Shown: positions 26,935-36,142 of the stretch, one piece after another | Numbering within the stretch: position 1 is the stretch's first letter | Layout of the letters: every line of letters begins with the position of its first letter | Assembly (NCBI GenBank): GCA_949292785.1 | Contig: CASFBK010000004.1 | Span: 238,870 to 302,869, forward strand | Direction of reading: 5' to 3' | Length of the DNA stretch: 64,000 bases | DNA from: an uncultured Eubacteriales bacterium | GTDB taxonomy: Bacteria; Bacillota; Clostridia; Lachnospirales; Lachnospiraceae | Position numbers and translations under genes: made by a program | Notes under the pieces: generated by a model | Told to the model about the DNA's origin: nothing | The model's input: only the letters and a program-made list of their open reading frames with translations | Database searches by the model: none

Positions 26935-28110
26935 ATGTCAGTAACGTTAGGAATGTTATATGATAAAGTAAAAAACGAAGAAGAGATACAACTGGTGGCA
27001 GGAGAAAAAGGACTTGTAAAGATGGTACGCTGGGTGCACATGGTGGAAGGGACTGATATTTCTTCTTTTTTAGAAGGGGATGAGGTGGCATTTACCACGG
27101 GAATTGCATTAGGCTCCAAAGAAGAGCTGTATGAGCTGGTAGAATTTAATTATAAGCAGAAAGCCGCCGGTATGGTCATTAATGTAGGACCTTATATTAA
27201 AGAGATTCCACAGGAAGTTCTGGACTTTGGCAATCAGCATGATTTTCCGATTTTTGAAGTGCCGTGGCGGGTACATATGGCAAATATTATGAGAGAGTTT
27301 TCTATTCAGATTAATTTAGACGAGCAAAAAGAACTGGAAATCGTATCTGCATTAAAAAACGCCATTATTTTTCCCGAAAATGAAACACTCTATGTACCAA
27401 CATTATTAAAATATGGATATAAGCGGGAATGGTCCTACTGTATTGTAGTGGCAGAAGTGTATAATAAGCAGTCGATGGCTTTGAAAAGCACGGATAAAAA
27501 ACATTTGCTTCGTTATGCCAGAAGATATTTTAATTCCTGGGGACAAAAGGCGGCGGTCTGGGAACTGGATGAAGATTTTGTTTTCCTTTTTGCGAACTGC
27601 AACGCGGAAAAGGTGAAAAAAGAGATGGAAAAGTTTTGGAAGGAAACAGAGCCATTTCTGTTGCGGGGAGCTATTTTATATGCCGGAGTTGGCAGAGCTA
27701 CCAAAAGTATGCACTGCATTGGCAAATCATTTGTTCAGGCAGAGAAAATTAAAAAACTGCACAAAAAGAAGCAGGAGAAAAATACCTTTACCACTTATAA
27801 TGAACTCGGAATATACAAGCTGCTGTTATCCATGGAGGATACGGAAACCATGCAGGAGTATTACAGGGAAAATCTGGGGCGTTTAGAAGAATACGACCAT
27901 ATAAACGAAACCGATTATTTCTATTTTTTAAAGCAATATTTTGAGCTGGGATGCAGTGTACAGGATATCGCAGCAAAAATGTATATACATAGAAATTCCG
28001 TCACATATAAACTCCATAAAATTGAAGAAATATTAGGTATGGACATAAGCAGACAGGGAAATCGAATGATATTGATGGTTGGGTTCATGATAAAGGAGAT
28101 TATAACATAA
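26935..28110 (+). CDS. PucR-family transcriptional regulator B
   Basis: 391 residues, shorter than regulator A (560). N-terminal PucR domain (KMVRWVHMVEGTDISSFLEGDE) and C-terminal helix-turn-helix with VQDIAAKMYIHRNSVTYKLHK. It lies between the tau genes and the exporter gene and overlaps the latter by one base. The two promoters of module B share the type B operator, so this protein is the candidate binder. Its effector might be taurine or sulfoacetaldehyde; unknown. Confidence 0.85.
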   Translation: MSVTLGMLYDKVKNEEEIQLVAGEKGLVKMVRWVHMVEGTDISSFLEGDEVAFTTGIALGSKEELYELVEFNYKQKAAGMVINVGPYIKEIPQEVLDFGNQHDFPIFEVPWRVHMANIMREFSIQINLDEQKELEIVSALKNAIIFPENETLYVPTLLKYGYKREWSYCIVVAEVYNKQSMALKSTDKKHLLRYARRYFNSWGQKAAVWELDEDFVFLFANCNAEKVKKEMEKFWKETEPFLLRGAILYAGVGRATKSMHCIGKSFVQAEKIKKLHKKKQEKNTFTTYNELGIYKLLLSMEDTETMQEYYRENLGRLEEYDHINETDYFYFLKQYFELGCSVQDIAAKMYIHRNSVTYKLHKIEEILGMDISRQGNRMILMVGFMIKEIIT

Positions 28111-28820
28111 TGGTAAACGATATTTTATTTCAGCTCGTATTGTTTTTCTCTAATATGATACAGTCCATTACGGGATTTGCGGGAACTTTACTGGCGATGC
28201 CTTTTTCTATCCGATTGGTTGGGGTAGTAGAGGCAAAGACTGTTTTGAATATTTTTACACTGATGGCATGTCTGGTAATTTCCATACAAAATAGAAGATA
28301 TGTGAATTACAAGGTGCTGGCAAAAATGGCTGCGGGTATGCTAATAGGAATGGTAATAGGAATCTGGTTGTTTGAACAGGTGCCCTTACAAATACTGCTG
28401 ACCTTTTATGCGGTTTTAATCATTCTTATAGCGATTAAAAAAATGTTCTGGAAAAAGGAAATAACCTTGCCGGGCTGGGTAATGGTGATGGTACTGGTGG
28501 CAGCAGGTATCATTCATGGAATGTTCTTGTCAGGTGGCGCATTGCTGGTGATTTACGCAGTTTATGCATTAAAGGATAAAGCGGAATTTCGCGCAACGAT
28601 ATCCGCAGTGTGGGTGCTTTTAAATAGTCTGCTGATTGTAATGAGTTATCAGGCAGCAAATTATAACACTGCAACCATAAAGGCGATTTTGATTAGTATG
28701 ATTCCTTTAGCGTTATCTGTAAAAATTGGAAATATTCTTTATAAAAAAATTAATCAGCAGCAGTTTTTGAAGGTTACATATGTATTGCTGCTTATCTCAG
28801 GGGCATCTCTTCTTTTTTGA
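28110..28820 (+). CDS. tauE: TSUP/TauE-family permease, probable isethionate exporter
   Basis: 236 residues, about eight hydrophobic segments. The two half-repeats (MIQSITGFAGTLLAMPF near the start and GIIHGMFLSGGALLVIYAV in the middle) identify the TauE/SafE family of anion exporters for sulfite, sulfoacetate and isethionate. Start codon overlaps the pucR-B stop (TAATG), so the two are translationally coupled. Beside an aminotransferase and an alcohol dehydrogenase, export of isethionate is the best reading. Direction and substrate are not provable from sequence. Confidence 0.8.
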   Translation: MVNDILFQLVLFFSNMIQSITGFAGTLLAMPFSIRLVGVVEAKTVLNIFTLMACLVISIQNRRYVNYKVLAKMAAGMLIGMVIGIWLFEQVPLQILLTFYAVLIILIAIKKMFWKKEITLPGWVMVMVLVAAGIIHGMFLSGGALLVIYAVYALKDKAEFRATISAVWVLLNSLLIVMSYQAANYNTATIKAILISMIPLALSVKIGNILYKKINQQQFLKVTYVLLLISGASLLF

Positions 28821-28855
28821 GTGCAGCAAGGTATTTTGAAAAAGAAGGACAGGAC

Positions 28856-28920
28856 TGTGCATACGCACAAAAAACTTTAGTTTGGCAACCATTGAGGAGG
28901 GTTTTTCAGAGTGCTATGAT
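28856..28920 (+). promoter_or_regulatory. Type B operator and promoter of the aminotransferase operon
   Basis: Near-perfect palindrome TGTGC-ATAC-GCACA (28856-28869), then TTGAGG (28892-28897) and TATGAT (28915-28920), 17-base spacer. Operator centre to -35 is 29.5 bases, identical to the site at 23287. The promoter lies downstream of an in-frame start at 28882, which rules that start out. Confidence 0.72.
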
Positions 28921-28953
28921 GAATCCAACAAAAAAAGCGAAAGGAGTTTTTTT

Positions 28954-30303
28954 ATGAGTATGACAGGAAAAGAAGTAGCAGAAATGCACAAAAATTATAT
29001 TATGCAGTCATGGGGCAAAGCAGGGGGAGATGCCACCCCTATCGAGAGAGCAGAAGGAATTTATTTTTGGGATTATGATGGAAATAAATATGCAGATATG
29101 TCTTCCCTTTTGGTATGTTCGAACTTAGGACACAGTCTTCCGGAAATTGTAGAGGCAATCAAAGCGCAGGCAGATAAAATGTGTTTTATGTCTCCGGCTT
29201 ATGCATCTGAGCCAAAGAGCAAACTGGCAAAAATGTTAGTAGAGGCAGCTGGGGAAGATACTTATAAGAGAGTGTTTTTTACAAACGGCGGAGCAGATGC
29301 AAATGAAAACGCAATTAAGATGGCACGTATGGTAACCGGAAGAACGAAGATTTTTTCCTGCTATAGAAGCTACCACGGAGCGACGATGGCAGCATCAAAC
29401 GCGTCCGGTGACTGGAGAAGATTTGCCGCTGAAATTGGTGGAGCAAACGGATTTGTGAAGTTTATGAATCCGCAGATGTATCGGGATGGATTCACTTATG
29501 GAAAAGATGATGAGGCGGTAACAAAGAAGGCACTGGCAGACCTGGACCTGCAGCTTCGGTATGAAGGCACGCAGAATGTGGCAGCAATTTTAATGGAATC
29601 GATTGTAGGAGCAAACGGTGTTATTCTTCCGCCAAAGGGATATATGGAGGGCGTCAGAGCGCTTTGCAATAAATATGGTATTTTAATGATTTGTGATGAG
29701 GTCATGGCAGGTTTCTTCCGTACCGGTAAATGGTTTGCATGGCAGAACTTTGCCATCAAGCCGGATTTGATTACTTTTGCAAAAGGTGTAACCTGTGGTT
29801 ATGTACAGCTCGGCGGAGTTATCGTAAATGAAAGAGTAGCAAAATATTTTGAAGAAAATGTATTACAATGTGGTCTTACTTATTCCGGACATACATTGGC
29901 ATGTGCAGCAGGTGTTGCAGCCGTAAATTATTACAAAGAGCATAACATAGAGCAGCATGTTGCTAAAATGCATGAAATCGTAGCAAAATTTATGGACGAA
30001 ATGGTAGAAAAACATACTTGTATCGGGGAAGCAAGGTGCATTGGTCTATTTGGAGCGTTAGAAGTAGTTAAGAATAAAGAGACAAGAGAACCGATGCAGG
30101 AGTATGGTGTGCCGGGTCCATGGATGCCTTGGATTTTTGCAGAATTGAAAAAACGTGGATTTGCAACCTTTGGGCGAGAGAATTTTATTGAAATCTGTCC
30201 GCCATTAATTATTACAAAGGAAGAATTAGAGGAATATCTGCCGGTGTTAGACGAGGTACTTACGTTAGTAGATGAGAAAATTGCTTCCGGAGAAATCAAG
30301 TGA
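28954..30303 (+). CDS. toa: Class III aminotransferase, probable taurine aminotransferase
   Basis: 449 residues from the ATG at 28954 behind GAAAGGAG. It is a PLP-dependent class III enzyme: FFTNGGADANENAIKMAR, SYHGAT, ICDEVMAGF and the PLP Lys in ITFAKGV. Relatives include taurine:pyruvate and taurine:2-oxoglutarate aminotransferases as well as beta-alanine and GABA aminotransferases. Adjacent tauABC, TauE and an iron-type dehydrogenase favour taurine, giving sulfoacetaldehyde plus glutamate or alanine. The amino acceptor cannot be told from motifs. Confidence 0.75.
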   Translation: MSMTGKEVAEMHKNYIMQSWGKAGGDATPIERAEGIYFWDYDGNKYADMSSLLVCSNLGHSLPEIVEAIKAQADKMCFMSPAYASEPKSKLAKMLVEAAGEDTYKRVFFTNGGADANENAIKMARMVTGRTKIFSCYRSYHGATMAASNASGDWRRFAAEIGGANGFVKFMNPQMYRDGFTYGKDDEAVTKKALADLDLQLRYEGTQNVAAILMESIVGANGVILPPKGYMEGVRALCNKYGILMICDEVMAGFFRTGKWFAWQNFAIKPDLITFAKGVTCGYVQLGGVIVNERVAKYFEENVLQCGLTYSGHTLACAAGVAAVNYYKEHNIEQHVAKMHEIVAKFMDEMVEKHTCIGEARCIGLFGALEVVKNKETREPMQEYGVPGPWMPWIFAELKKRGFATFGRENFIEICPPLIITKEELEEYLPVLDEVLTLVDEKIASGEIK

Positions 30304-30357
30304 TTAAAAAAAATCAGGTCATGAGAATCGTTATAATGGTAGGAAAGGAAGAGACAT

Positions 30358-31476
30358 ATGGAGTGGGAATATTTGCAGCCGGTTACCATAAAATTTGGAA
30401 ATGGCATTAGAACGGAATTAAAGGAAATAGCAGAGTCTCTGGGCTGTAAGGCAGGACTATTAGTAAGTGATCCATTTTTTGTATCAAGTGGACTGGCAGA
30501 ACAGATTGTAGCAGAAAGCGATGGAATATTGACCGGGATTTATGGGGAAGTATCCCCGAACCCGGATGTTACAGAGGTGGATGCCTGTGCAGCAGTTATA
30601 AAAGAAAATAATCAGGATTTTGTGGTTGCATTAGGCGGTGGAAGCGCCCTTGATTGTGCCAAGGCAGCAGCGAGTATTTGTCTGACGTCGGATTCGATTC
30701 GGAAATACCATGGAACCGGAGAGGCTATGCCGCAGGAGCATCTTCCTTTGATTGCAGTACCAACTACTGCAGGCACCGGAAGCGAGGTAACCTGTGTTTC
30801 CGTACTTACAGACCATGCAAATGGAAAGAAGTCTCCGATTGTTTCCAATGGATTTTATCCTTCTATTGCAATCATTGACCCGGAGCTTACTTATTCCATG
30901 CCGCCTAAGGTAACGGCAAGTACGGGAATTGATGTACTTTGCCACGCTTTAGAGGGCTTTTGGAGCAAAGGGCATCAGCCGGTATGTGATGCACTTGCAC
31001 TGCATGCATGTAAAATAGTATTTACTTATCTGAAAAGAGCATACTTAGACGGAGAAGATAAGGAAGCAAGAGAAAAAATGGCAGAAGCCTCTGTGATTGC
31101 AGGAATGGCATTTACGCTTCCTAAGACCACCGCTTCCCATGCATGTTCGTTTCCGTTAACCAATTTGTATCATATTCCGCACGGAGAAGCATGTGGATTG
31201 ACGCTGGACTATTTTGCAAGAATTAATGCTTCTGTGGAAGATGGCAGATTAGAGGGATTTGCGAAGGAATTGGGATTTGCAGATGTGGCGGAGCTATCAG
31301 ATGCGATTCATGGGTTGAAGGAAGAATTGGGACTAAGAAATGATTTGAAGGATTTGAACTTAACCGATAATCAGATTGCTGAGTTAGTAAGAATCAGTCG
31401 CCATCCAAATCTTTATAACAATCCGGTGGAAATTACAGACGAAATGTTACAGGAGATGTATGAATCTTTCCGGTAG
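30358..31476 (+). CDS. Iron-type alcohol dehydrogenase, probable sulfoacetaldehyde reductase
   Basis: 372 residues. Dinucleotide site ALGGGSALDCAKA, PTTAGTGSEVT, metal ligands Asp and His in TGIDVLCHALEG, and two further His in ASHACSFPLTNLYHIPHGEA match group III (Fe-dependent) alcohol dehydrogenases. It follows the aminotransferase by 54 bases with no terminator between. Reduction of sulfoacetaldehyde to isethionate by this family is known (SarD/TauF type). Other aldehydes, such as malonate semialdehyde, are possible if the aminotransferase substrate is not taurine. Confidence 0.78.
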   Translation: MEWEYLQPVTIKFGNGIRTELKEIAESLGCKAGLLVSDPFFVSSGLAEQIVAESDGILTGIYGEVSPNPDVTEVDACAAVIKENNQDFVVALGGGSALDCAKAAASICLTSDSIRKYHGTGEAMPQEHLPLIAVPTTAGTGSEVTCVSVLTDHANGKKSPIVSNGFYPSIAIIDPELTYSMPPKVTASTGIDVLCHALEGFWSKGHQPVCDALALHACKIVFTYLKRAYLDGEDKEAREKMAEASVIAGMAFTLPKTTASHACSFPLTNLYHIPHGEACGLTLDYFARINASVEDGRLEGFAKELGFADVAELSDAIHGLKEELGLRNDLKDLNLTDNQIAELVRISRHPNLYNNPVEITDEMLQEMYESFR

Positions 31477-31501
31477 GAGATAATCCTTGAATGAAAAATA
31501 C

Positions 31502-31530
31502 TTGCAGAGCCAAAAAAAGCCTATTATAAT
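31502..31530 (+). promoter_or_regulatory. Promoter of the GGDEF gene
   Basis: TTGCAG (31502-31507) and TATAAT (31525-31530) with a 17-base spacer, about 70 bases before the start codon. Confidence 0.65.
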
Positions 31531-31602
31531 GTAAACGATAAAATGATAACAAATTTACAAAGAATTTATTGAAATATTATCAGGTACATAAGAGGTAGAA
31601 AG

Positions 31603-33033
31603 ATGATTGGTTCAGTTGCCGGAAAAAAAAACAGAATTATAGAAAATAAAATTTCATACATCAATCGCCTTGATGGCGGCATTCTGGCTGCGGTATTTGT
31701 AATGTTTATTGTTTTGATTATTGGTGTCAGCACAGAAACACAACGTTATAAGAATAGTCAAATGGCTCAGATTCAGGATTCTATGGAGGTTCTTGCAGAC
31801 AATCAAAGAGTGCAGTTTGAGAAATATATATCAGAAAAGGTTTCATTATTGCAGGCGTTGGTGACCTTTCCGGATATATATGAGATGGATATGGAACGGC
31901 AGAAAGCGTTTATTAGGGAGCGTTCCGAAAAGCTGGGGTTTCATCATCTTTTTATCATAAAAGAGGATGGGACCGGCTTCTATGTGGAAGAGGGAGTCTG
32001 TCGTAACCAGAAGGAAGAGCCGTTCTTCCAAGATGTTATGGATAATGATGTATACATAACAGAGCCGTTTTATGGTGCAGATGCCGCCACAATGACCATT
32101 AGTGTTTCCATTCTCGATGAAGATTACCGAAAGATAGGGGCGCTTTGCGGAGCCATTGAATTGAATGAGATTCGAGAAATGTTTGCAGCTAACAGGATGT
32201 TTTTTAATGGAGAAAGCTATCTGATTAACCGTGATGGATATTATATGGCTGCAGAGGATATGCATAAGGTCTATGACAGGGTCAATATTTTCGAAAAGAC
32301 GGATTCAGAGGTTGAATTGATTCGTTCTGTATTTGAGGGATGCGAGGATAAGACAGGAAGCATTGTGGAAGATGGCATAGAATATCAGGCGAACGTTACC
32401 TATTTGAAGGATTATGACTGGGTCATTGTACAGTGTATTGAAACAAAGGAAATATTTAAAGGACTGAAATATATTGATTATTGGAAATATGCGTCTCTTT
32501 TTATTGTTGCAATTATCATTTTGTGCGTGATAAGGATTATTGTATATTGGCATCGAAGCAATCGCAAGATTAACACAGATACCTTAACCGGATGCAGAAG
32601 CCGCGCAGCTATGCAGAATCTGCTGGAAAAGCTGGAACATATTCTGAAATATGACATTACTATTATTTATTTAGATTTAAATTATTTCAAGCAAGTGAAT
32701 GATAATTATGGTCATGAAAACGGCGACCGGATTTTATGCATTTTTAGCAGGGTACTGATGGAAGTGTTTCGGGGAAAAGGACAGGTAGGACGTATTGGGG
32801 GAGACGAGTTCATGGTCGTTCTGCTTAATGTACAGGAAGAAGAGACAGAAAAGCTTTGCAAAGAAGTGGACAAAAGATTGCGCGAAGAGGCTGCAAAACT
32901 GGAATTTGAGTGCAAGATAAGTACAGCCTATGGATATGCAATGCGTAAAAAGGATTGTGCGGAGCGTCTCGAAAGAGTGGTCACACAGGCAGATGCGAAT
33001 GTGTATCGCCATAAGGAAGGAAATAGAGAATAA
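31603..33033 (+). CDS. Membrane diguanylate cyclase with extracytoplasmic Cache-like sensor
   Basis: 476 residues. A membrane helix (about 28-46), an extracytoplasmic region of about 240 residues with a dCache-like pattern (ITEPFYGADAATMTISVSI), a second helix (about 292-313), then a GGDEF domain with DTLTGCRSR and an intact RIGGDEF. It should make cyclic di-GMP from GTP in response to a small extracellular ligand. The RxxD inhibitory site normally just upstream of GGDEF is absent. Monocistronic, ending at a bidirectional terminator. Confidence 0.87.
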   Translation: MIGSVAGKKNRIIENKISYINRLDGGILAAVFVMFIVLIIGVSTETQRYKNSQMAQIQDSMEVLADNQRVQFEKYISEKVSLLQALVTFPDIYEMDMERQKAFIRERSEKLGFHHLFIIKEDGTGFYVEEGVCRNQKEEPFFQDVMDNDVYITEPFYGADAATMTISVSILDEDYRKIGALCGAIELNEIREMFAANRMFFNGESYLINRDGYYMAAEDMHKVYDRVNIFEKTDSEVELIRSVFEGCEDKTGSIVEDGIEYQANVTYLKDYDWVIVQCIETKEIFKGLKYIDYWKYASLFIVAIIILCVIRIIVYWHRSNRKINTDTLTGCRSRAAMQNLLEKLEHILKYDITIIYLDLNYFKQVNDNYGHENGDRILCIFSRVLMEVFRGKGQVGRIGGDEFMVVLLNVQEEETEKLCKEVDKRLREEAAKLEFECKISTAYGYAMRKKDCAERLERVVTQADANVYRHKEGNRE

Positions 33034-33048
33034 AAGTAATATTTGTGG

Positions 33049-33085
33049 AAAGAAGCAGTTCATACAATGCATGAACTGCTTCTTT
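33049..33085. terminator. Bidirectional terminator between the GGDEF gene and tyrS
   Basis: AAAGAAGCAGTTCAT pairs perfectly with ATGAACTGCTTCTTT around a 7-base loop; A and T runs on both sides let it serve both converging genes. Confidence 0.8.
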
Positions 33086-33106
33086 GTTTGTAGTGCATTT
33101 CTGTTT

Positions 33107-34324
33107 TTACATTTCTACTTTTCTAAAATTTTTCTTTCCCTTTTTCACAACCTTTGCTTCCTTGAAGTCCTCAGGGGTAAAAGCAGCTCTGGTGTCAGTA
33201 ATCTTTTCTCCGTCAACAGAAACACCGCCCTGTTCTACGGCGCGACGGGCCTCGGAACGGGAAGCAGCCAGACCGGAAGATACCAGAACACCTAATATAT
33301 CGATGGAACCATCGGTAAAGTCAGCATCTGTCAGTGTAGCAGTCGGCATATTCTGGGCATTTCCGCTGGAGAACAGTGCGCGGGCACCCTCCTGTGCTTT
33401 CTTGGCTTCTTCCTCACCATGAACTAATTTTGTCAGTTCAAAAGCAAGAATCTCCTTTGCAGTATTTAACTGCGCGCCCTCCCAGTCATTCATCTTGTCA
33501 ATCTCTTCTAATGGCAGGAAGGTCAGCATACGGATACATTTTAATACGTCACTGTCTGCCACGTTTCTCCAGTACTGGTAAAAATCAAATGGAGAAGTCT
33601 TCTCCGGGTCAAGCCATACGGCACCGGACTGGGTCTTGCCCATTTTTTTACCCTCGGAGTTTAAAAGCAGGTTAATTGTCATGGCATAAGCATCTTTTCC
33701 GAGCTTACGGCGGATTAACTCCGTACCGCCTAACATATTCGCCCACTGGTCGTCTCCGCCAAACTGCATATTGCAGCCGTATTTCTGGAACAATTCGTAG
33801 AAGTCATAGCTTTGCATAATCATGTAGTTAAATTCCAGGAAAGTAAGGCCTCGTTCCATTCTCTGCTTATAACATTCGTGTGTCAACATTCTGTTGACAG
33901 AAAAGTGTGGTCCTACTTCACGTAATACTTCTACATAGTTTAAATCCATCAGCCAGTCAGCGTTATTTACCAGCATAGCCTTTCCCTCAGAAAAGTCAAT
34001 GAATCGGCTCATCTGTTTCTGGAAGCAGTCTACGTTATGCTGAATGGTTTCCGGAGTCATCATCTGACGCATGTCCGTTCTTCCGGATGGGTCACCAATC
34101 ATTGCTGTACCGCCGCCGATTAATGCGATGGGTTTATTGCCTGCCATCTGTAACCGTTTCATTAAGCATAAAGCCATAAAATGTCCTACATGAAGACTGT
34201 CTGCGGTAGGGTCAAATCCAATGTAAAATACAGCCTTTCCGTTATTTATAAGTTCCTTGATTTCTTCTTCATCTGTTACCTGGGCAATCAGCCCTCTGGC
34301 AACCAGTTCGTCATATACTGTCAT
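33107..34324 (-). CDS. tyrS: Tyrosyl-tRNA synthetase
   Basis: 405 residues. The class I signature is HVGH (residues about 41-45), the second signature is KMGKT, and [16 protein letters not shown] form the tyrosine pocket. The C-terminal 70 residues are an S4-type RNA-binding domain ([21 protein letters not shown]). Length fits the bacterial TyrS family. Expression is governed by a T-box leader (34555-34845) separated from the start codon by a 37-base tandem hairpin repeat. Ribosome site AGGAGGTAAAC on the minus strand. Confidence 0.96.
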   Translation of the reverse strand: MTVYDELVARGLIAQVTDEEEIKELINNGKAVFYIGFDPTADSLHVGHFMALCLMKRLQMAGNKPIALIGGGTAMIGDPSGRTDMRQMMTPETIQHNVDCFQKQMSRFIDFSEGKAMLVNNADWLMDLNYVEVLREVGPHFSVNRMLTHECYKQRMERGLTFLEFNYMIMQSYDFYELFQKYGCNMQFGGDDQWANMLGGTELIRRKLGKDAYAMTINLLLNSEGKKMGKTQSGAVWLDPEKTSPFDFYQYWRNVADSDVLKCIRMLTFLPLEEIDKMNDWEGAQLNTAKEILAFELTKLVHGEEEAKKAQEGARALFSSGNAQNMPTATLTDADFTDGSIDILGVLVSSGLAASRSEARRAVEQGGVSVDGEKITDTRAAFTPEDFKEAKVVKKGKKNFRKVEM

Positions 34325-34355
34325 ATGTGTTTACCTCCTGATTTGTTGATTCACA

Positions 34356-34558
34356 TTGCGCGATAAGGCAGCCCTGAATTGCTCCTGCCTTAATGTGCGA
34401 TAAGGCAGCCCTGAATTGCTCCTGCCTTAATGTGCGATAAGGCAGCCCTGAATTGCTCCGCAATCCAGGCTCGCGTGGCTCGTCAAATACCCAAAAAGCC
34501 ATATGTCTGCAAGCAGTCAATGTCTTTTTGTGGTATTTTCCTCTGCCTTAACGCGCAA
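34356..34558. repeat. Repeat element with inverted ends and three 37-base hairpin units in the tyrS leader
   Basis: The unit with AAGGCAG...CTGCCTT recurs with an exact 37-base period starting at 34361, 34398 and 34435; each of the first two copies can fold as a hairpin. The region is bounded by TTGCGCGATAAGGCAG (34356-34371) and its inverted copy CTGCCTTAACGCGCAA (34543-34558), 15 of 16 matching. It fills the gap between the T-box terminator and tyrS. It looks like a small non-coding mobile or amplifying repeat. No protein is encoded. Confidence 0.7.
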
Positions 34559-34845
34559 AAAAAAGCTTCCGCCCTGCAAAGGACGAAAGCTAAAACTTAC
34601 GTGTTACCACCTTTATTCACAGACAACTCACGCTGTCTGCCTTAGTAAGTGCCTGTCAGCACTCCTGCATCTTAACGGTTGCAATTCCGTCACAGCCTAC
34701 TTATGGAGTATGGCCACTTGTTCGGTGTGAAGCTCCTGGATGTATTCACAAAAAGTTCTTCCTGCGCCTCTCATCAGCCGGCTGCTTTCTGTTGGATTCC
34801 CTGATTGCTACTTCTTCCAATCGTTGCTTTTGCTTATTGAAACTA
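34555..34845 (-). ncRNA. T-box leader (tyrosine) of tyrS
   Basis: On the minus strand the leader holds a stem I region with the Tyr codon TAC (34742-34744) in a GAATACATC loop, the T-box sequence AAAGGTGGTAACACGTAAG (about 34595-34614) and a terminator whose arms AGCTTTCGTCC and GGGCGGAAGCT are followed by a U-run (34555-34592). Uncharged tRNA-Tyr should stabilise the antiterminator and switch tyrS on. All expected parts are present. Confidence 0.9.
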
Positions 34846-34850
34846 TGCTC

Positions 34851-34880
34851 ATTATAAACAAAAAGAAGAAAGCTTGTCAA
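34851..34880 (-). promoter_or_regulatory. Promoter of the tyrS T-box leader
   Basis: On the minus strand TTGACA (34875-34880) and TATAAT (34851-34856), 18-base spacer. Confidence 0.75.
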
Positions 34881-34989
34881 GAAAATATTAAATTACTCTA
34901 AAGTATCTAGGAAAAAGCAACGGAATCTTTTATAATAGTAACTATAATATTTCGTACTTCAAAGCGTTTAGAAAAAGAAAGGAAAAAAG

Positions 34990-36138
34990 ATGGACTTAAA
35001 CAAGAATAATGTGAAGAAAATATTGGGAATTATTACGTTTACCCTGGTTCTTATGGCAGTGCTGCTCAATTTTAAGGCAGTGGGAAACTATCTGATGTTT
35101 CTATGGGGAATCGTATTTCCCTTTGTGGTGGGAGGTGCGATTGCATTTATTTTAAATATTCCTATGTCTGCCATTGAAAAACAGCTTCGCAAAATAAAAG
35201 TAAAGACCCCGAAAGCAGAAAAAATAAGAAACCGGATGATAAGACCTGTCAGTATGGTGCTTTCTATTTTACTGGTATTTCTTATTATAGGGATTGTGAT
35301 TGGAGTTGTGGTTCCGCAATTAGGACAGACCATTAACACCATAGGTGAGAGTATGAGCAATTCGCTGCCAAAGATTCAGAAGTGGTTAGAGCAGACATTT
35401 CAGGATCAGGAAGAGATTGTGGATTATATCAGGAATCTGGATTTTGATTGGCAGAACTGGCTGAACAGTATTAAAGATTTTGCGTGGAGCGGCGCGGGAA
35501 GCGTTCTTTCTTATACTATGTTTGCCACCAGGATGGTTGTGAATGGAGTTATCACATTTTTCATTGCGTTCATCTTTGCCTTATATATTCTCAGCCAGAA
35601 AGAAAATCTGGGAAGACAGAGCAAAAAGTTGATAACGGCATTATTTCCAAAGAAAATTGTGGAAAAGATACTTTCTGTATGCAGTCTTTCTTATAAAACC
35701 TTTTCTAAATTTATTACGGGACAGTGCTTAGAAGCAATGATTCTTGGAGCAATGTTTTTTATATGCATGACAATTTTCCGCCTGCCGTATGCGCTTCTAG
35801 TTGGTGTTCTCATTGCCTTCACTGCATTGATTCCTATTGTTGGAGCATTTATCGGTTGCTTTGTCGGGGCGCTTTTGATTTTGATGGTCAATCCGATGCA
35901 GGCAGTATTTTTTGTTATTTTGTTCCTCATACTGCAGCAGGTAGAAGGAAATCTGATTTATCCCCATGTAGTAGGCAATTCTGTGGGGCTGCCGTCTATC
36001 TGGGTACTGTTTGCAGTAACCATAGGCAGCAAGCTGATGGGGATTGTTGGTATGCTTATTTTTATCCCGTTGACTTCTGTTTTATATTCTTTATTGCGCG
36101 AGTGGGTCAATCATAGAATATCTGTAAAGAAAGTGTAA
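34990..36138 (+). CDS. AI-2E family transporter (permease) 2
   Basis: 382 residues. Same family as the protein at 8144: two N-terminal helices, a central soluble segment, and the C-terminal membrane block with AFTALIPIVGAFIGCFVGA and IVGMLIFIPLTSVLYSLL. Lacks the charged C-terminal tail of the first copy. Substrate unknown. It is the last gene before the phosphate-regulated unit, and its final codons contain TTTACA-type repeats on the opposite strand. Confidence 0.85.
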   Translation: MDLNKNNVKKILGIITFTLVLMAVLLNFKAVGNYLMFLWGIVFPFVVGGAIAFILNIPMSAIEKQLRKIKVKTPKAEKIRNRMIRPVSMVLSILLVFLIIGIVIGVVVPQLGQTINTIGESMSNSLPKIQKWLEQTFQDQEEIVDYIRNLDFDWQNWLNSIKDFAWSGAGSVLSYTMFATRMVVNGVITFFIAFIFALYILSQKENLGRQSKKLITALFPKKIVEKILSVCSLSYKTFSKFITGQCLEAMILGAMFFICMTIFRLPYALLVGVLIAFTALIPIVGAFIGCFVGALLILMVNPMQAVFFVILFLILQQVEGNLIYPHVVGNSVGLPSIWVLFAVTIGSKLMGIVGMLIFIPLTSVLYSLLREWVNHRISVKKV

Positions 36139-36142
36139 AGAT

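Noticed and set aside
28882-28953. N-terminal extension of the aminotransferase starting at 28882
   Set aside because: It would place the start upstream of the predicted promoter -35 and has no ribosome site; the ATG at 28954 has GAAAGGAG.
34361-34457. 37-base periodic repeats as a CRISPR array
   Set aside because: The units are directly tandem without spacers and no cas genes are present.
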